Assembly (NCBI GenBank): GCA_900767645.1
Contig: CAAFZY010000021.1
Location: 17,013-81,012, forward strand
Direction: 5' to 3'
Length of the DNA: 64,000 nt
Origin: Alphaproteobacteria bacterium
Lineage (GTDB): Bacteria > Pseudomonadota > Alphaproteobacteria > RF32 > CAG-239
Part shown: positions 1-8,499 of the stretch, piece after piece
Numbering within the stretch: the first letter of the stretch is position 1
Layout: each line of letters begins with the position of its first letter
Translations under genes and position numbers: made by a program
Notes under the pieces: model-generated
The model's database searches: none
Seen by the model: only the letters and a program-made list of their open reading frames with translations
What the model was told of the DNA's origin: nothing

Positions 1-552
1 TTTAGATAAGTCACCATCATGGCTGATAATTTCAGCCAATATCATACCCATCGGGGTGCCCCAATCGCCAAAATGAATATCTGAGATAACGTTGTTGCCG
101 ACAAATAATTCAATCCGGCGGATTGCTTCGCCGATAACAGCTGAACGCAAGTGCCCGACATGCAATGATTTTGCCACATTCGGGCCCCCGAAATCCATCA
201 CCACTTTAGCCGGATTTGCAACTTTACCACAGCCGAAGCGCTCATCTTCAGACATATTATCCAGCATTTTACCGATAAAGCCATTGTTAAGCTTTATATT
301 TATGAAACCCGGACCATCAATTGAAACAGCGGCAATATCGGCATCGTTTTGAAGCTCGTTTACAATAGTTTGCGCAATTTCACGCGGGTTTTTATGCAAA
401 ATTTTAGCCTGCGCCAAAGCACCGTTGCACTGAAAGTCGCTTAAATCGGGGCGGTCAGATGGCTTTACAACGGCAAAGCGCGGGTCTAAGTTAAGTTTGT
501 TAAAAATAGTATTGAGTTTGTTGTTAAGTGTTTTTTCAATCGATAAAGTCAT
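1..552 (-). CDS. argS: arginyl-tRNA synthetase, N-terminal part (cut by window edge)
   Basis: Class I aminoacyl-tRNA synthetase that charges tRNA-Arg in the cytoplasm. I translated the minus strand from the ATG at 552; the frame stays open for 184 codons to the window edge, so the 3' part is missing. The N-terminal additive domain is followed by the HIGH-type signature HVGH at about residues 131-134, in the context GPNVAKSLHVGHLRSAVIG, which is typical of ArgS. A DWGTPMG motif follows, as expected for ArgRS. It lies 12 nt downstream of a co-directional small lipoprotein gene, so the two are probably co-transcribed. Family assignment is firm; the KMSKS half cannot be seen here. Confidence 0.95.
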   Translation of the reverse strand, partial: MTLSIEKTLNNKLNTIFNKLNLDPRFAVVKPSDRPDLSDFQCNGALAQAKILHKNPREIAQTIVNELQNDADIAAVSIDGPGFINIKLNNGFIGKMLDNMSEDERFGCGKVANPAKVVMDFGGPNVAKSLHVGHLRSAVIGEAIRRIELFVGNNVISDIHFGDWGTPMGMILAEIISHDGDLSK

Positions 553-564
553 TTTTTATTCCTG

Positions 565-897
565 TTATTTAACGCATTTAAAATAAGCATGAGAGGGGAG
601 TACCAACTTGCAACTGAAATGGGTTGTATTTATTTTTTCAGCATGGGTTCCGGTGTTGTTTTTAACACATTCGGCATCGGCAAGTTGTTGCAATTCGTCC
701 TCGGTTGTCCATAAACCATTGTAGCAAACGGCCGGAGCTTCGGGTTTTGATTTTCCCACATACAGGCGGCTAATATCCCGTACGCCGGCATTTCGTCGTC
801 GGTCAATAAAAGGTTCAAACAGCGAGCAGGCGGTTAAACTAATTAAAAATAAAGTTGCAGTAATGATTTTTATACTGGACAATTTTAAAAACTCCAT
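565..897 (-). CDS. small lipoprotein of unknown function
   Basis: Predicted 110-residue outer- or inner-membrane lipoprotein. The N-terminus is a basic stretch and a hydrophobic segment ending in the lipobox LTAC, so lipidation of the Cys at about residue 24 is expected. The remainder carries four further cysteines (VCYN, ECVK, FSCK, FKCVK), which could form disulfides in the periplasm. The frame extends upstream to a TTG at 921, but the ATG at 897 gives a normal-length signal peptide and is preferred. It directly precedes argS. I do not recognise the family beyond conserved alphaproteobacterial lipoproteins of this size, and no function is assigned. Confidence 0.7.
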   Translation of the reverse strand: MEFLKLSSIKIITATLFLISLTACSLFEPFIDRRRNAGVRDISRLYVGKSKPEAPAVCYNGLWTTEDELQQLADAECVKNNTGTHAEKINTTHFSCKLVLPSHAYFKCVK

Positions 898-946
898 TAC
901 ATTAAATTCAAATTGTTTCAACTATATTATACAAAGAAGTTTTTAA

Positions 947-1552
947 ATGCAAAGCGAAAATGAATATATTGGCGATGATAAGTTCAAAAAATTTTTAGAG
1001 CACTATCATTGTCCGACAACTTTAGACACAGTTAAAATGAAATTTGTCGGCGCAATATGCAGTCCTAATCTGGAACTGCGTCCGACAGACGTAATTTCAT
1101 CGTTTTGGCCGGAAAATGAACAGCCTCGTCTTGAAACCAAAAAAGAAGCAGAGTTGTTTTTTAAGTTTTTTATGGGACTGTGGGACGAAATGTTTAATTT
1201 GGTTAAAGCAAATAAAGTAAACTTGCCTGCTTTTACCAAAGAAGAAAAATCCAATTTGCCGCTTTGGTGCCAAAAACGTTATGAACAGATTGAACTCGGT
1301 TATTTGGAAGGCTTTTGGGGCGGATGCGATGACTTAAAACTTCCGGCTTACATTGCGCAAATTGCCGATTCTTTATCGGAGCTGGCTGATTTGTATCCGG
1401 TGCTTGCCAAACGCGCTTTTGCCGGTGATGACGCAGCTGAAATTAACAAAACCTTGGCGCATACCGATAAAATGGTTGAGAGGGCTATTAGTTTTATTAT
1501 TGAAAACTCGGTTTTGCCGCGTATAGATTCATTACGGCGTAAAACCAATTAA
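947..1552 (+). CDS. YecA/UPF0149-like protein
   Basis: 201-residue soluble protein, helical by composition. The order of features (an early helical segment, a WPENE stretch near residue 50, a second helical block with FFKFFMGLWDEM, then GYLEGFWGG near residue 125) resembles the YecA/YgfB (UPF0149) family, but no C-terminal SEC-type zinc motif is present. Function is unknown for most of this family. It is divergent from the lipoprotein-argS unit and lies 12 nt upstream of the nitroreductase gene, so the two are probably co-transcribed. The assignment is by resemblance only. Confidence 0.45.
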   Translation: MQSENEYIGDDKFKKFLEHYHCPTTLDTVKMKFVGAICSPNLELRPTDVISSFWPENEQPRLETKKEAELFFKFFMGLWDEMFNLVKANKVNLPAFTKEEKSNLPLWCQKRYEQIELGYLEGFWGGCDDLKLPAYIAQIADSLSELADLYPVLAKRAFAGDDAAEINKTLAHTDKMVERAISFIIENSVLPRIDSLRRKTN

Positions 1553-1564
1553 CGGAGGTAAAAA

Positions 1565-2101
1565 ATGGACGCATTGGAATGTATTTTAACCAGACGTTCG
1601 GTCAGACAATTTGACAGCGCTAAAAAAATTACTCACAGCGAGATTGAAGAGCTGCTGAAAGCCGCTTCATACGCGCCTTCGGCTCATAATAAGCAACCGT
1701 GGTGTTTTTTGGTTATTGAAGATAAAGAAGTTATTAAAGGTTTTCGGCAAATTCAGCCTTGGACGAGCTTTGCCAAAGACGCCTCTTGCGTGATTATTAT
1801 TTGCGCCGATACCGATGTTGCTTTTCATCGTGAAAAAGAAGACGAACAATGGAGTTTTGCAGATATTGACTGTTCGCTTGCCGCGCAAAATTTGCTTTTG
1901 GCATGCCATGCCAAAGGTTTGGGCGCGTGCTTTTGCGGAGTGGCGCCGATGCCGACGGTTATGAATGCTCTTAAAAAATATCTGAATTTGCCGGAAAATA
2001 TCCGCCCGCTTACCATAATTCCGGTAGGGTATCCGCTTGAAGAGCCAAAACAGCCGGATAACAGATATAATCCGGACAAAGTTCACTGGGAAAAATGGTA
2101 A
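1565..2101 (+). CDS. nitroreductase family protein
   Basis: FMN-dependent oxidoreductase of the nitroreductase fold, 178 residues, the normal size for short members. The N-terminal signature RRSVRQF (about residues 10-16) contributes to FMN phosphate binding, and PSAHNKQPW (near residue 38) is the second FMN-contact motif. The C-terminal half has GLGACFCGVAP and IPVGYP, the usual conserved ends. A strong ribosome-binding site (GGAGG) precedes the ATG. Substrate cannot be told from sequence; such enzymes reduce nitro- or quinone-like compounds with NAD(P)H. It converges with rnhA with no gap. Confidence 0.85.
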   Translation: MDALECILTRRSVRQFDSAKKITHSEIEELLKAASYAPSAHNKQPWCFLVIEDKEVIKGFRQIQPWTSFAKDASCVIIICADTDVAFHREKEDEQWSFADIDCSLAAQNLLLACHAKGLGACFCGVAPMPTVMNALKKYLNLPENIRPLTIIPVGYPLEEPKQPDNRYNPDKVHWEKW

Positions 2102-2554
2102 TTATTTCGCTTGTTCCTTAAATTTTAAGGCTTGCTCACGGGCGAGGGAGTCTACTCGCTCGTTTTCGGGGTGGCCGTTGTGGCCTTTTACCCATACCCA
2201 TCTTATTTCATGCGGTTTAATTAATTCATCAAGCTTGGTCCACAAGTCAACGTTTTTAACATCGTTTTTTTTGTTGGAGGTTTTCCAATTGTTGCGTTTC
2301 CAGTTGGGCAGCCACTCGTTTATGCCGTTCATTACATACTTGCTGTCAGTGTACAGAGTTATATTGCAAACGGTTTTTAAGGCTTTTAACGCTTCAATTA
2401 CCGCGGTTAGTTCCATGCGGTTATTGGTGGTGTCGGCCGCACCGCCGCTTAATTCTTTTTCAATGTCTTTGTGACGCAAAATAACGCCCCAGCCTCCGGC
2501 TCCGGGGTTGCCGGAACAGGCTCCGTCGGTAAAAATTTCAACTCGTGCCGCCAT
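2102..2554 (-). CDS. rnhA: ribonuclease HI
   Basis: Degrades the RNA strand of RNA-DNA hybrids, removing R-loops and Okazaki primers. The 150-residue protein has the complete active site: D10 ([12 protein letters not shown]), E48 (NRMELTA), D70 (YTDSKYV), H125 (KGHNGHPEN) and D135 (ERVDSLAR). This matches the length and spacing of bacterial RNase HI. The stop abuts that of the convergent nitroreductase gene. The start lies one base from the stop of the upstream AlbA_2-domain gene, so it is translated from a two-gene transcript. Confidence 0.97.
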   Translation of the reverse strand: MAARVEIFTDGACSGNPGAGGWGVILRHKDIEKELSGGAADTTNNRMELTAVIEALKALKTVCNITLYTDSKYVMNGINEWLPNWKRNNWKTSNKKNDVKNVDLWTKLDELIKPHEIRWVWVKGHNGHPENERVDSLAREQALKFKEQAK

Positions 2555-2555
2555 A

Positions 2556-3620
2556 TTATTCGCTCTTTAAATATTCAGTAAAAAATTCGGTTGCTAAGCT
2601 TTCTTGCTCGTCTTCTTCCCGTAATGCTCGGGCTACAAATGAGCGCAGTTGATTTTTGGGAATATAAATTCGAAAATCTTTCGGAACAGCTCCTTCCGCG
2701 CCGATTACGCCGTTAATGCACAAATCTTCTTCAATATACGGCGATAAAATTATCTGCACATTGGCAAATTTAAGCATACCGCGCGGAGGCAGGCGCAATT
2801 CCGGACGGGTGATTAAGTTGGTATGACCGCTGATACCGGTTAAAGCGTCCATTTGGCTGTAATTTAAAAAACGCACCTTGTTGTATTCGCTGCCGGTAGA
2901 TTCGGTAGTGCATGATAAATAAATCTCTCGCGCCAGAGCGTTGCTTTGGTTGTGAGCTTGAATGGAAAAACCGATTTTAACATATTTTTCCGGCGGATTA
3001 TCAATGGTTTTGGGATAAAGCATATCTTCATCGGCGTTTTCTAAAATTTCAAGTGATTTATCTTTAATTTCAAGTTCAATATTCGGCTGCGGACGCTTAC
3101 CGAACATACCGGCAATTACCGCATACGGCGCCGGAACATTATTGGAGCCGGAACGAATGTAAATAGTGCTGTTGCCGGTGGTCATCAGCGGCGTAATTTC
3201 AGATTTCGGAATGTAAGTGGCTATAAAACCGTTACCTTCGGAATCGCAACTGATAATATGGTTGCGAACCTTGTTATGGCTTGGAATGGTGCAACCGGAA
3301 ATGGCGCTTTCAAGCCAACTTAAAAAGCGATGCACATTTTGTACCTTAACTTTGGCTTGGGCAACATCGCCGACTTCGGTATCGCGGGCGCACTCAACAC
3401 CCCAAATTACAACTCCGCCTTCAGAGTTGCCGAATCCGGAAATGGCTTTGGCTAAATTTTTGCGGTCATCGCGATGAAGCGTGTTAAAATTTTTGCCGGT
3501 TGAAACCGCTTGCTTAAAATCAAGAAACAATTCTTCGCTTTGGCGGGTTAAAATAAACTCATCAATAGCATCTTCGCCAAAGTAAATAAGCTTTTGAAAA
3601 ATATCTTCCGCACGTGACAT
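2556..3620 (-). CDS. AlbA_2-domain (Schlafen-like) putative nucleic-acid-binding protein
   Basis: 354-residue soluble protein. The N-terminal half (about residues 10-165) has the AlbA_2/Schlafen-type pattern: [33 protein letters not shown], then a beta-strand region ending in IYIRSGSNN. The FGNSEGG..WGV block is the family hallmark. The C-terminal half (residues 180-354) looks beta-rich and is not recognised. Proteins with this fold are often regulatory or defence-related, but the substrate is unknown. It ends one base before rnhA. No signal peptide or membrane segment is seen. Confidence 0.65.
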   Translation of the reverse strand: MSRAEDIFQKLIYFGEDAIDEFILTRQSEELFLDFKQAVSTGKNFNTLHRDDRKNLAKAISGFGNSEGGVVIWGVECARDTEVGDVAQAKVKVQNVHRFLSWLESAISGCTIPSHNKVRNHIISCDSEGNGFIATYIPKSEITPLMTTGNSTIYIRSGSNNVPAPYAVIAGMFGKRPQPNIELEIKDKSLEILENADEDMLYPKTIDNPPEKYVKIGFSIQAHNQSNALAREIYLSCTTESTGSEYNKVRFLNYSQMDALTGISGHTNLITRPELRLPPRGMLKFANVQIILSPYIEEDLCINGVIGAEGAVPKDFRIYIPKNQLRSFVARALREEDEQESLATEFFTEYLKSE

Positions 3621-3680
3621 GGTATTATCTCCACTCAGTTAAATTTAAATAAAATTTAGCACAAGTTGGATAACAAAGCC

Positions 3681-4943
3681 TTAAAATTGCAAATATTTTT
3701 GCAGACGCTCATAATCGGGATAATCGGTTATGTCGCCAAGCAACGTATAAGTCGGCTTTGATGTGAACAACATTTGCGCGGCTTTTTGAATATCTTCGGC
3801 ACTAACCGCTTCAATACGCTCAACAATTTCAGCAATCGGAATAACCCGATTATACAAAAGCATTTGGCGGGCAATAACCTCAGCCGTTGCCGACGAGCTT
3901 TCAAGCGCCATCAGCATACTGGCTTTAAGTTGCACTTTGGCACGGTTAATTTCAGCTTCAGTAACTTTATCTTGTACCACTTTTTTAATTTCATCAGCTA
4001 TTACCGGCACAATTTGATTGATTTCAGATCCGGATAATCCGGCGTATATGCCGAATAAGCCATTGGCAGTATGCGAGTTGGTAAAGCTGTAAACGGTATA
4101 TACCAAGCCTCTTTTTTCACGAATTTCCTGAAACAGGCGTGACGACATTCCGCCGCCGAACAAAGTTGAAAACACTGAAATCGGGTAATACATCGGGTTA
4201 AAATACTCAACACCCTTAAAGCCGATTAAAACATGAGCCTGTTCAATATCGCGTTTTTCAGTGTAAAAGCCGCCTTCATAAACTTGCGGAGCGGGAGTAA
4301 AGAGCTTTTTGGCCCTGAAATCGGCAAGGCGGGCTTCAACCATTTTAACAAACAAGTCATGATTTAAGTTGCCGACCGCAACCACCATCATATTTTCAGC
4401 CGCGTAATTGTGCTGCATATACCTGCGTAAATCGTCGGCGGTAAAAGCGCGGACTTTTTCAGCCGGACCTAAAATAGAACGCCCTAAAGGCTGATTGGGA
4501 AAGGCTTTTTCTTGAAAATAATCAAAAATTACGTCATCAGGAGTATCATTACCCTGTTTAATTTCCTGCACCACCACTTCTTTTTCTTTAACCATTTCAT
4601 CAGCCGGAAAAGTCGGGTTTGCGATAAAATCAGCAATTACATCAAGCGCAAGTTCTAAGTCGTTTTTAAGCATTTTTGCGTAAAATGCGGTAAATTCGCG
4701 CGAGGTGTAAGCGTTGTTTTGTCCGCCGACATTTTCAATTTCTTCCGAAATTTGTAAAGACGTGCGTTTTTCAGTGCCCTTAAACACCATATGTTCAACA
4801 AAGTGCGAGATGCCGTTAATATCTTCTGTTTCATAGGCGGAGCCTGTGTTTACCCAAATTCCCAATGATACGGTTTCATTTTGCGGTCGCTCCGATGTAA
4901 CAATGCGGAGACCGTTGCTTAATATTGTTTGTTTTGTTTGCAT
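3681..4943 (-). CDS. M16 family zinc protease (processing-peptidase-like)
   Basis: 420-residue metalloprotease of the pitrilysin/mitochondrial-processing-peptidase type. The inverted zinc motif HFVEH lies at residues 47-51 (H47, E50, H51), and the third ligand region EKEVVVQEI lies about 75 residues later. The rest comprises two homologous half-domains, including the RGLVYTVYS block typical of alphaproteobacterial YmxG-type proteins. No signal peptide is visible, so it may act in the cytoplasm, or be exported by an unrecognised route. It is divergently transcribed from elbB. Confidence 0.92.
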   Translation of the reverse strand: MQTKQTILSNGLRIVTSERPQNETVSLGIWVNTGSAYETEDINGISHFVEHMVFKGTEKRTSLQISEEIENVGGQNNAYTSREFTAFYAKMLKNDLELALDVIADFIANPTFPADEMVKEKEVVVQEIKQGNDTPDDVIFDYFQEKAFPNQPLGRSILGPAEKVRAFTADDLRRYMQHNYAAENMMVVAVGNLNHDLFVKMVEARLADFRAKKLFTPAPQVYEGGFYTEKRDIEQAHVLIGFKGVEYFNPMYYPISVFSTLFGGGMSSRLFQEIREKRGLVYTVYSFTNSHTANGLFGIYAGLSGSEINQIVPVIADEIKKVVQDKVTEAEINRAKVQLKASMLMALESSSATAEVIARQMLLYNRVIPIAEIVERIEAVSAEDIQKAAQMLFTSKPTYTLLGDITDYPDYERLQKYLQF

Positions 4944-4968
4944 TTTTGCCCTTTATTTAAAATCTAAA

Positions 4969-4997
4969 TTGACAGCATTATATCGTGCGTATAACAT
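4969..4997 (+). promoter_or_regulatory. candidate sigma70 promoter for the elbB operon
   Basis: TTGACA at 4969-4974, 17-bp spacer, TAACAT at 4992-4997, followed by an AGGAG ribosome-binding site upstream of elbB. Predicted from consensus only. Confidence 0.55.
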
Positions 4998-5032
4998 AAA
5001 TCAACCATAATCGTATCAACAGGAGCTTTAAT

Positions 5033-5698
5033 ATGCAAAAACAATACAAATTTGCCGTAGTGCTGTCAGGCTGCGGCAGAGCCGACGGTTCGGAAATTCA
5101 TGAAGCAACATGCGCGTTGCTTGCCATCAGTAATGCCGGTTGCTCATATCAGTGCTTTGCGCCGGATATTGAACAAGCCGCGGTAGTTAATCATTTAACC
5201 GGCAAAAGAACAGGCGAAAAACGCAATGTTTTGATAGAATCGGCTCGTATCGCCCGCGGAAATATCAAAAAACTGACTGAATTTAATCCGCAAGATTATA
5301 ACGCCGTAATTTTTATCGGCGGGGTTGGCGCAATTACCAACTGGTGTGATTTTGCCGTTAAGGCTGATGAATGCACGGTTGAACCGTCGGTATACAATGC
5401 GGTTATAAACAGTTTTAAGCTCGGAACGGTAATCGGGGCCATGTGTATTGCTCCGGTATTAATTGCCAAAGTTTTAGGCGGCGAGGGCGTTTGCGTTACT
5501 ATCGGCAATGATAGCGAGGTTGCAAGCTTAATTGCCGCCATGGGCGCCAAACATCAAAATTGCACAGTTGCGGAAGCTTGCGTTGATGAAAAATGTAAAG
5601 TTGTGACCACGCCGGCCTATATGCTTGCATCATCAATTTCAGAAGTTGCGCAAGGTGCTCAAAATATGGTGAACGAAATACTTAAGTTGGTGAAATAA
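5033..5698 (+). CDS. elbB: ElbB-type DJ-1/PfpI superfamily glyoxalase
   Basis: 221-residue member of the ElbB branch of the DJ-1/PfpI superfamily, associated with isoprenoid metabolism and with glyoxalase activity in E. coli. The N-terminus VVLSGCGRADGSEIHEA is diagnostic. The nucleophile-elbow cysteine is C138 in GAMCIAP, and E21 is the likely acidic partner. The IFIGGVGAITNWCDF stretch replaces the usual PGGxG loop, as in ElbB. First gene of a run with a TatD-like gene and tcdA; its start is preceded by AGGAG. Confidence 0.9.
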   Translation: MQKQYKFAVVLSGCGRADGSEIHEATCALLAISNAGCSYQCFAPDIEQAAVVNHLTGKRTGEKRNVLIESARIARGNIKKLTEFNPQDYNAVIFIGGVGAITNWCDFAVKADECTVEPSVYNAVINSFKLGTVIGAMCIAPVLIAKVLGGEGVCVTIGNDSEVASLIAAMGAKHQNCTVAEACVDEKCKVVTTPAYMLASSISEVAQGAQNMVNEILKLVK

Positions 5699-5711
5699 CA
5701 GGCTGAATATT

Positions 5712-6431
5712 ATGCATTTTGTCGACACACACATTCACTTACAAAATTTTGATATACCGGCAGAAGAAGTTATTAGTCTTTTGCGGCAAAACGGCGTTGA
5801 TAAATGCATTTGTATTTCAGCTACGGAAGATGATTGGAAAAAAATCGGTAATTTGGCGCAAAAGTTTCCGCAAACGGTGATACCTGCCTTTGCCGTTCAC
5901 CCGTGGCATGCGACAACCCCGCAATCAGGCTGGCAAGAACGTTTAGAACAAAAACTCAAAGAGTTTCCGCAAGCTTTAATCGGCGAGTGCGGACTTGACC
6001 TTTTAAAAGGGGCGGAAATTTCACTGCAACAAAAAGTATTTGAAGAGCATATTGCTCTTGCCAAACAATATAATCGTCCGCTCTTGTTGCATATGGTAAA
6101 GGCTTGGAGTTTGTTAAATGATTATTTGAAGATGTTGCCCCAGCCATTTGTTTTTCATTCATTTAACGGAAGCTCCGAAATGCTGCGGCAAATAATTAAG
6201 CACAATGGTTATATTGCTATAAATGCTAAAATTTTGCAGACAAAGCATGCGGAAGAGGTTATTAAAAGCGTACCGAAAAATCGCTTGCTTTTAGAAACCG
6301 ATGCTCCATATCAAACTAAAATATCCGATTTGCCGATTTTGTGCGAAAAAATAGCTTTAATACGCGGCGAGAGGGTTGAAGAAACGGCTGAGAATGTATA
6401 TAATAACTCATTGAGGATTATAAATTTATGA
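5712..6431 (+). CDS. TatD family metal-dependent hydrolase
   Basis: 239-residue TIM-barrel hydrolase of the TatD family (3'-5' DNase or related metal-dependent hydrolase). Metal ligands are recognisable in order: DTHIH (H7, H9), GECGLD, LLHMVKAW, FHSFNG and LLETDAP. It differs from the second TatD protein of the window (25284-26063), being shorter and more divergent, so the two are paralogues with possibly different substrates. The last four bases overlap tcdA (ATGA), indicating translational coupling. Confidence 0.85.
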   Translation: MHFVDTHIHLQNFDIPAEEVISLLRQNGVDKCICISATEDDWKKIGNLAQKFPQTVIPAFAVHPWHATTPQSGWQERLEQKLKEFPQALIGECGLDLLKGAEISLQQKVFEEHIALAKQYNRPLLLHMVKAWSLLNDYLKMLPQPFVFHSFNGSSEMLRQIIKHNGYIAINAKILQTKHAEEVIKSVPKNRLLLETDAPYQTKISDLPILCEKIALIRGERVEETAENVYNNSLRIINL

Positions 6432-7153
6432 ACGATAAAAGACTTATGCGCACCAAGGCCTTACTTGGTGAAAACGGTGTAAAAAATTTGCAAAACGCCA
6501 CGGTTATGCTCTTCGGGCTCGGTGCAGTCGGCGGTTATGCGCTTGAGGGCTTGGCACGTGCCGGTATCGGACATTTAATTTTGGTCGATTTTGATGTTTT
6601 TGATGAAAGCAATATCAATCGCCAGATTTTGGCATTAAGTTCCACCGTTGGCAAAAAAAAGACGGAGGCGGCCAAACAAAGGGTTTTGGAAATTAATCCA
6701 GAGTGTAATGTTGAACTTGAAGATGTTTTTGTAACCGGCGAAAATATCGACATTTTATTAAACCGCAAGATTGACTATGCTGTTGATGCAATTGATGTGA
6801 TGAAGTCTAAATGCTGTTTAATGTATGAGCTTTACAAACGGCAAATTCCGTTCATCAGCTCAATGGGGGCGGCACTTAAAACCGATGCTTCGTGCATTAA
6901 AACAGCCAAGCTCTCGCAAACGGTTAATTGTCCGATGGCGCGTTGTATTCGGCAAAACTTAAAAAAGTGCGGCGTTGATTTAAGCAAAATAGATTGTGTT
7001 TTTTCGTCGGAACAATGCAATTTGCCGGAAGGAGCAATTAGTAAAAATCCTCAGGGCGGTAAAAATATTTTAGGCTCACTGCCTACCATTACCGCTATTT
7101 TCGGCTTAACCATCGCCAATAAAATAATTGGAGATATTGCAAAAGGAAGGTGA
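6428..7153 (+). CDS. tcdA: tRNA threonylcarbamoyladenosine dehydratase
   Basis: E1-like ATP-dependent enzyme that cyclises the t6A37 modification of ANN-decoding tRNAs to ct6A. The 241-residue protein has the adenylation core GLGAVGGYALEGLARAGIG near residue 30, DFDVFDESNINRQ near residue 56, and VDAIDVMKSK near residue 118, all typical of TcdA (CsdL). NPQGGKNILGSLPTITAIFG near the C-terminus is also characteristic. It overlaps the TatD-like gene by 4 bp and is followed after 3 nt by the HydF-like gene, so a polycistronic unit is likely. Confidence 0.92.
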   Translation: MNDKRLMRTKALLGENGVKNLQNATVMLFGLGAVGGYALEGLARAGIGHLILVDFDVFDESNINRQILALSSTVGKKKTEAAKQRVLEINPECNVELEDVFVTGENIDILLNRKIDYAVDAIDVMKSKCCLMYELYKRQIPFISSMGAALKTDASCIKTAKLSQTVNCPMARCIRQNLKKCGVDLSKIDCVFSSEQCNLPEGAISKNPQGGKNILGSLPTITAIFGLTIANKIIGDIAKGR

Positions 7154-7156
7154 TTT

Positions 7157-8407
7157 ATGCAACATAATTCGGCGGACTATAAGGACTATAAAATTAAAAT
7201 TGTGGTACTCGGACGCCGAAAATCAGGCAAAACAAGCTTTATTCGTCTGATAACCGGCACAAAGGCCGATAATAAAGGTAAGTCATCTGCGCTTGCCGCC
7301 GAAACGTATGAAATATCGCAACAAATGTATCCGATAGGTTCGTTATTGTGGTTTGATACTCCAGGTTTCAGCGGTGATAATAACAGCATAAAAAATCAGC
7401 TTACCGCTTTGACTCCGGTTTTAACCGCCGCCGATGTGGCGGTTTTGGTGTGCGAGGGAGATAAAATCGGCAAAATCGAACGAACTTTAATCACTGATTT
7501 AGAACTTAAAAAAATTCCGTTGATTGTGGTATTTAACAAAGCCGATACTCATCATATCAGCAACACAGTCGGAGCAATTGCCGTAAACTCAACCGATTGG
7601 TTGTCTCGTGATAAAGTTTTGCTTGAACTTAAAGAGGCTTTAATAAAAGTTTGTCCCGAAGATTTACTGATACCGCCGGTTTTGCTCGGAGATTTGGCGC
7701 CAAACGGCGGTTTGGTTGTTATGATGATTGCCAATGATTATAAAGCGCCGCAAGGACGGTTGACACTGCCGCAAATGCAAGCGGCGCGTGATTGTATCAA
7801 TCATCAGCAACAGATATTAATCGTTACGGAAAAAGAATACTCCAACACATTGAATAAATTGAAAAATCCGCCTGACTTGGTGATTTGCGATTCTGATTTG
7901 GTAACGGCTATGGTTGCGCAAACGCCGCCTTATGTTAAATGCACCACCTTTGCGGTTTTAACCGCCCGTATGCAGGGCGATTTGCAACAAATGACCGATG
8001 GCGCTTTGGCATTATGGAAACTTAAAAACGGCGATAAAGTATTAATTGCGGAACCGTTCAGACCCGATGAATTAAAAGATGATGTCGGTACGATTAAAAT
8101 TCCGCGCCAAATATCCGAAAAAACCGGTAAAGATTTAATAATTGAGCATTTCTTCGGCTCTGATTGCCCATTCGGACTTGAAAATTACAATCTGGTAGTG
8201 CATCGAGGATTGCACCTTTCCAGTAGGCGCGAATTTATGACGGAGCAGAGCAGGTGCGCTAAGGCTAATGTGCCTTTAACCAATTACAGCGTTTGCATTT
8301 CAGAGCTGAACGGAGCGCTTGAAACCATATTGCGCCCGTTTCCGAACACTTTGGAACGCTATAAACGCCGCCGTGATGAAATTTTTACGCCTAAACGGCA
8401 ACCATAA
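7157..8407 (+). CDS. HydF paralogue lacking Fe-S cluster ligands
   Basis: 416-residue protein that aligns along its whole length with the HydF encoded just downstream: N-terminal GTPase domain (P-loop GRRKSGKT, DTPGF, NKAD), dimerisation domain and C-terminal cluster domain. The cluster ligands are gone. The HydF segment ESCTHHA reads EPFRPDE here, and QCGGC reads HRGLH, so all three cysteines are replaced. The G2 region also differs (SALAAET in place of AGTTTD). It cannot hold the [4Fe-4S] cluster in the HydF manner. It may be a GTPase partner or regulator of HydF, or a decaying duplicate, although the frame is intact and a good GGAAGG site precedes it. Two tracts are nearly identical in DNA to hydF. 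Confidence 0.85.
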   Translation: MQHNSADYKDYKIKIVVLGRRKSGKTSFIRLITGTKADNKGKSSALAAETYEISQQMYPIGSLLWFDTPGFSGDNNSIKNQLTALTPVLTAADVAVLVCEGDKIGKIERTLITDLELKKIPLIVVFNKADTHHISNTVGAIAVNSTDWLSRDKVLLELKEALIKVCPEDLLIPPVLLGDLAPNGGLVVMMIANDYKAPQGRLTLPQMQAARDCINHQQQILIVTEKEYSNTLNKLKNPPDLVICDSDLVTAMVAQTPPYVKCTTFAVLTARMQGDLQQMTDGALALWKLKNGDKVLIAEPFRPDELKDDVGTIKIPRQISEKTGKDLIIEHFFGSDCPFGLENYNLVVHRGLHLSSRREFMTEQSRCAKANVPLTNYSVCISELNGALETILRPFPNTLERYKRRRDEIFTPKRQP

Positions 8408-8439
8408 CTTTCAGGCGTTGTATAAAATTGTTGATATTG

Positions 8440-8467
8440 TTGCGTTTTTTATCTTTTGAGCTATTAT
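8440..8467 (+). promoter_or_regulatory. candidate promoter for hydF
   Basis: TTGCGT at 8440-8445, 16-bp spacer, TATTAT at 8462-8467, in the 92-bp gap between the two HydF-type genes. Suggests hydF can be transcribed independently of its paralogue. Consensus match only. Confidence 0.4.
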
Positions 8468-8499
8468 TTGTCATATTTTACTTTTTAAAGGATACTTAA

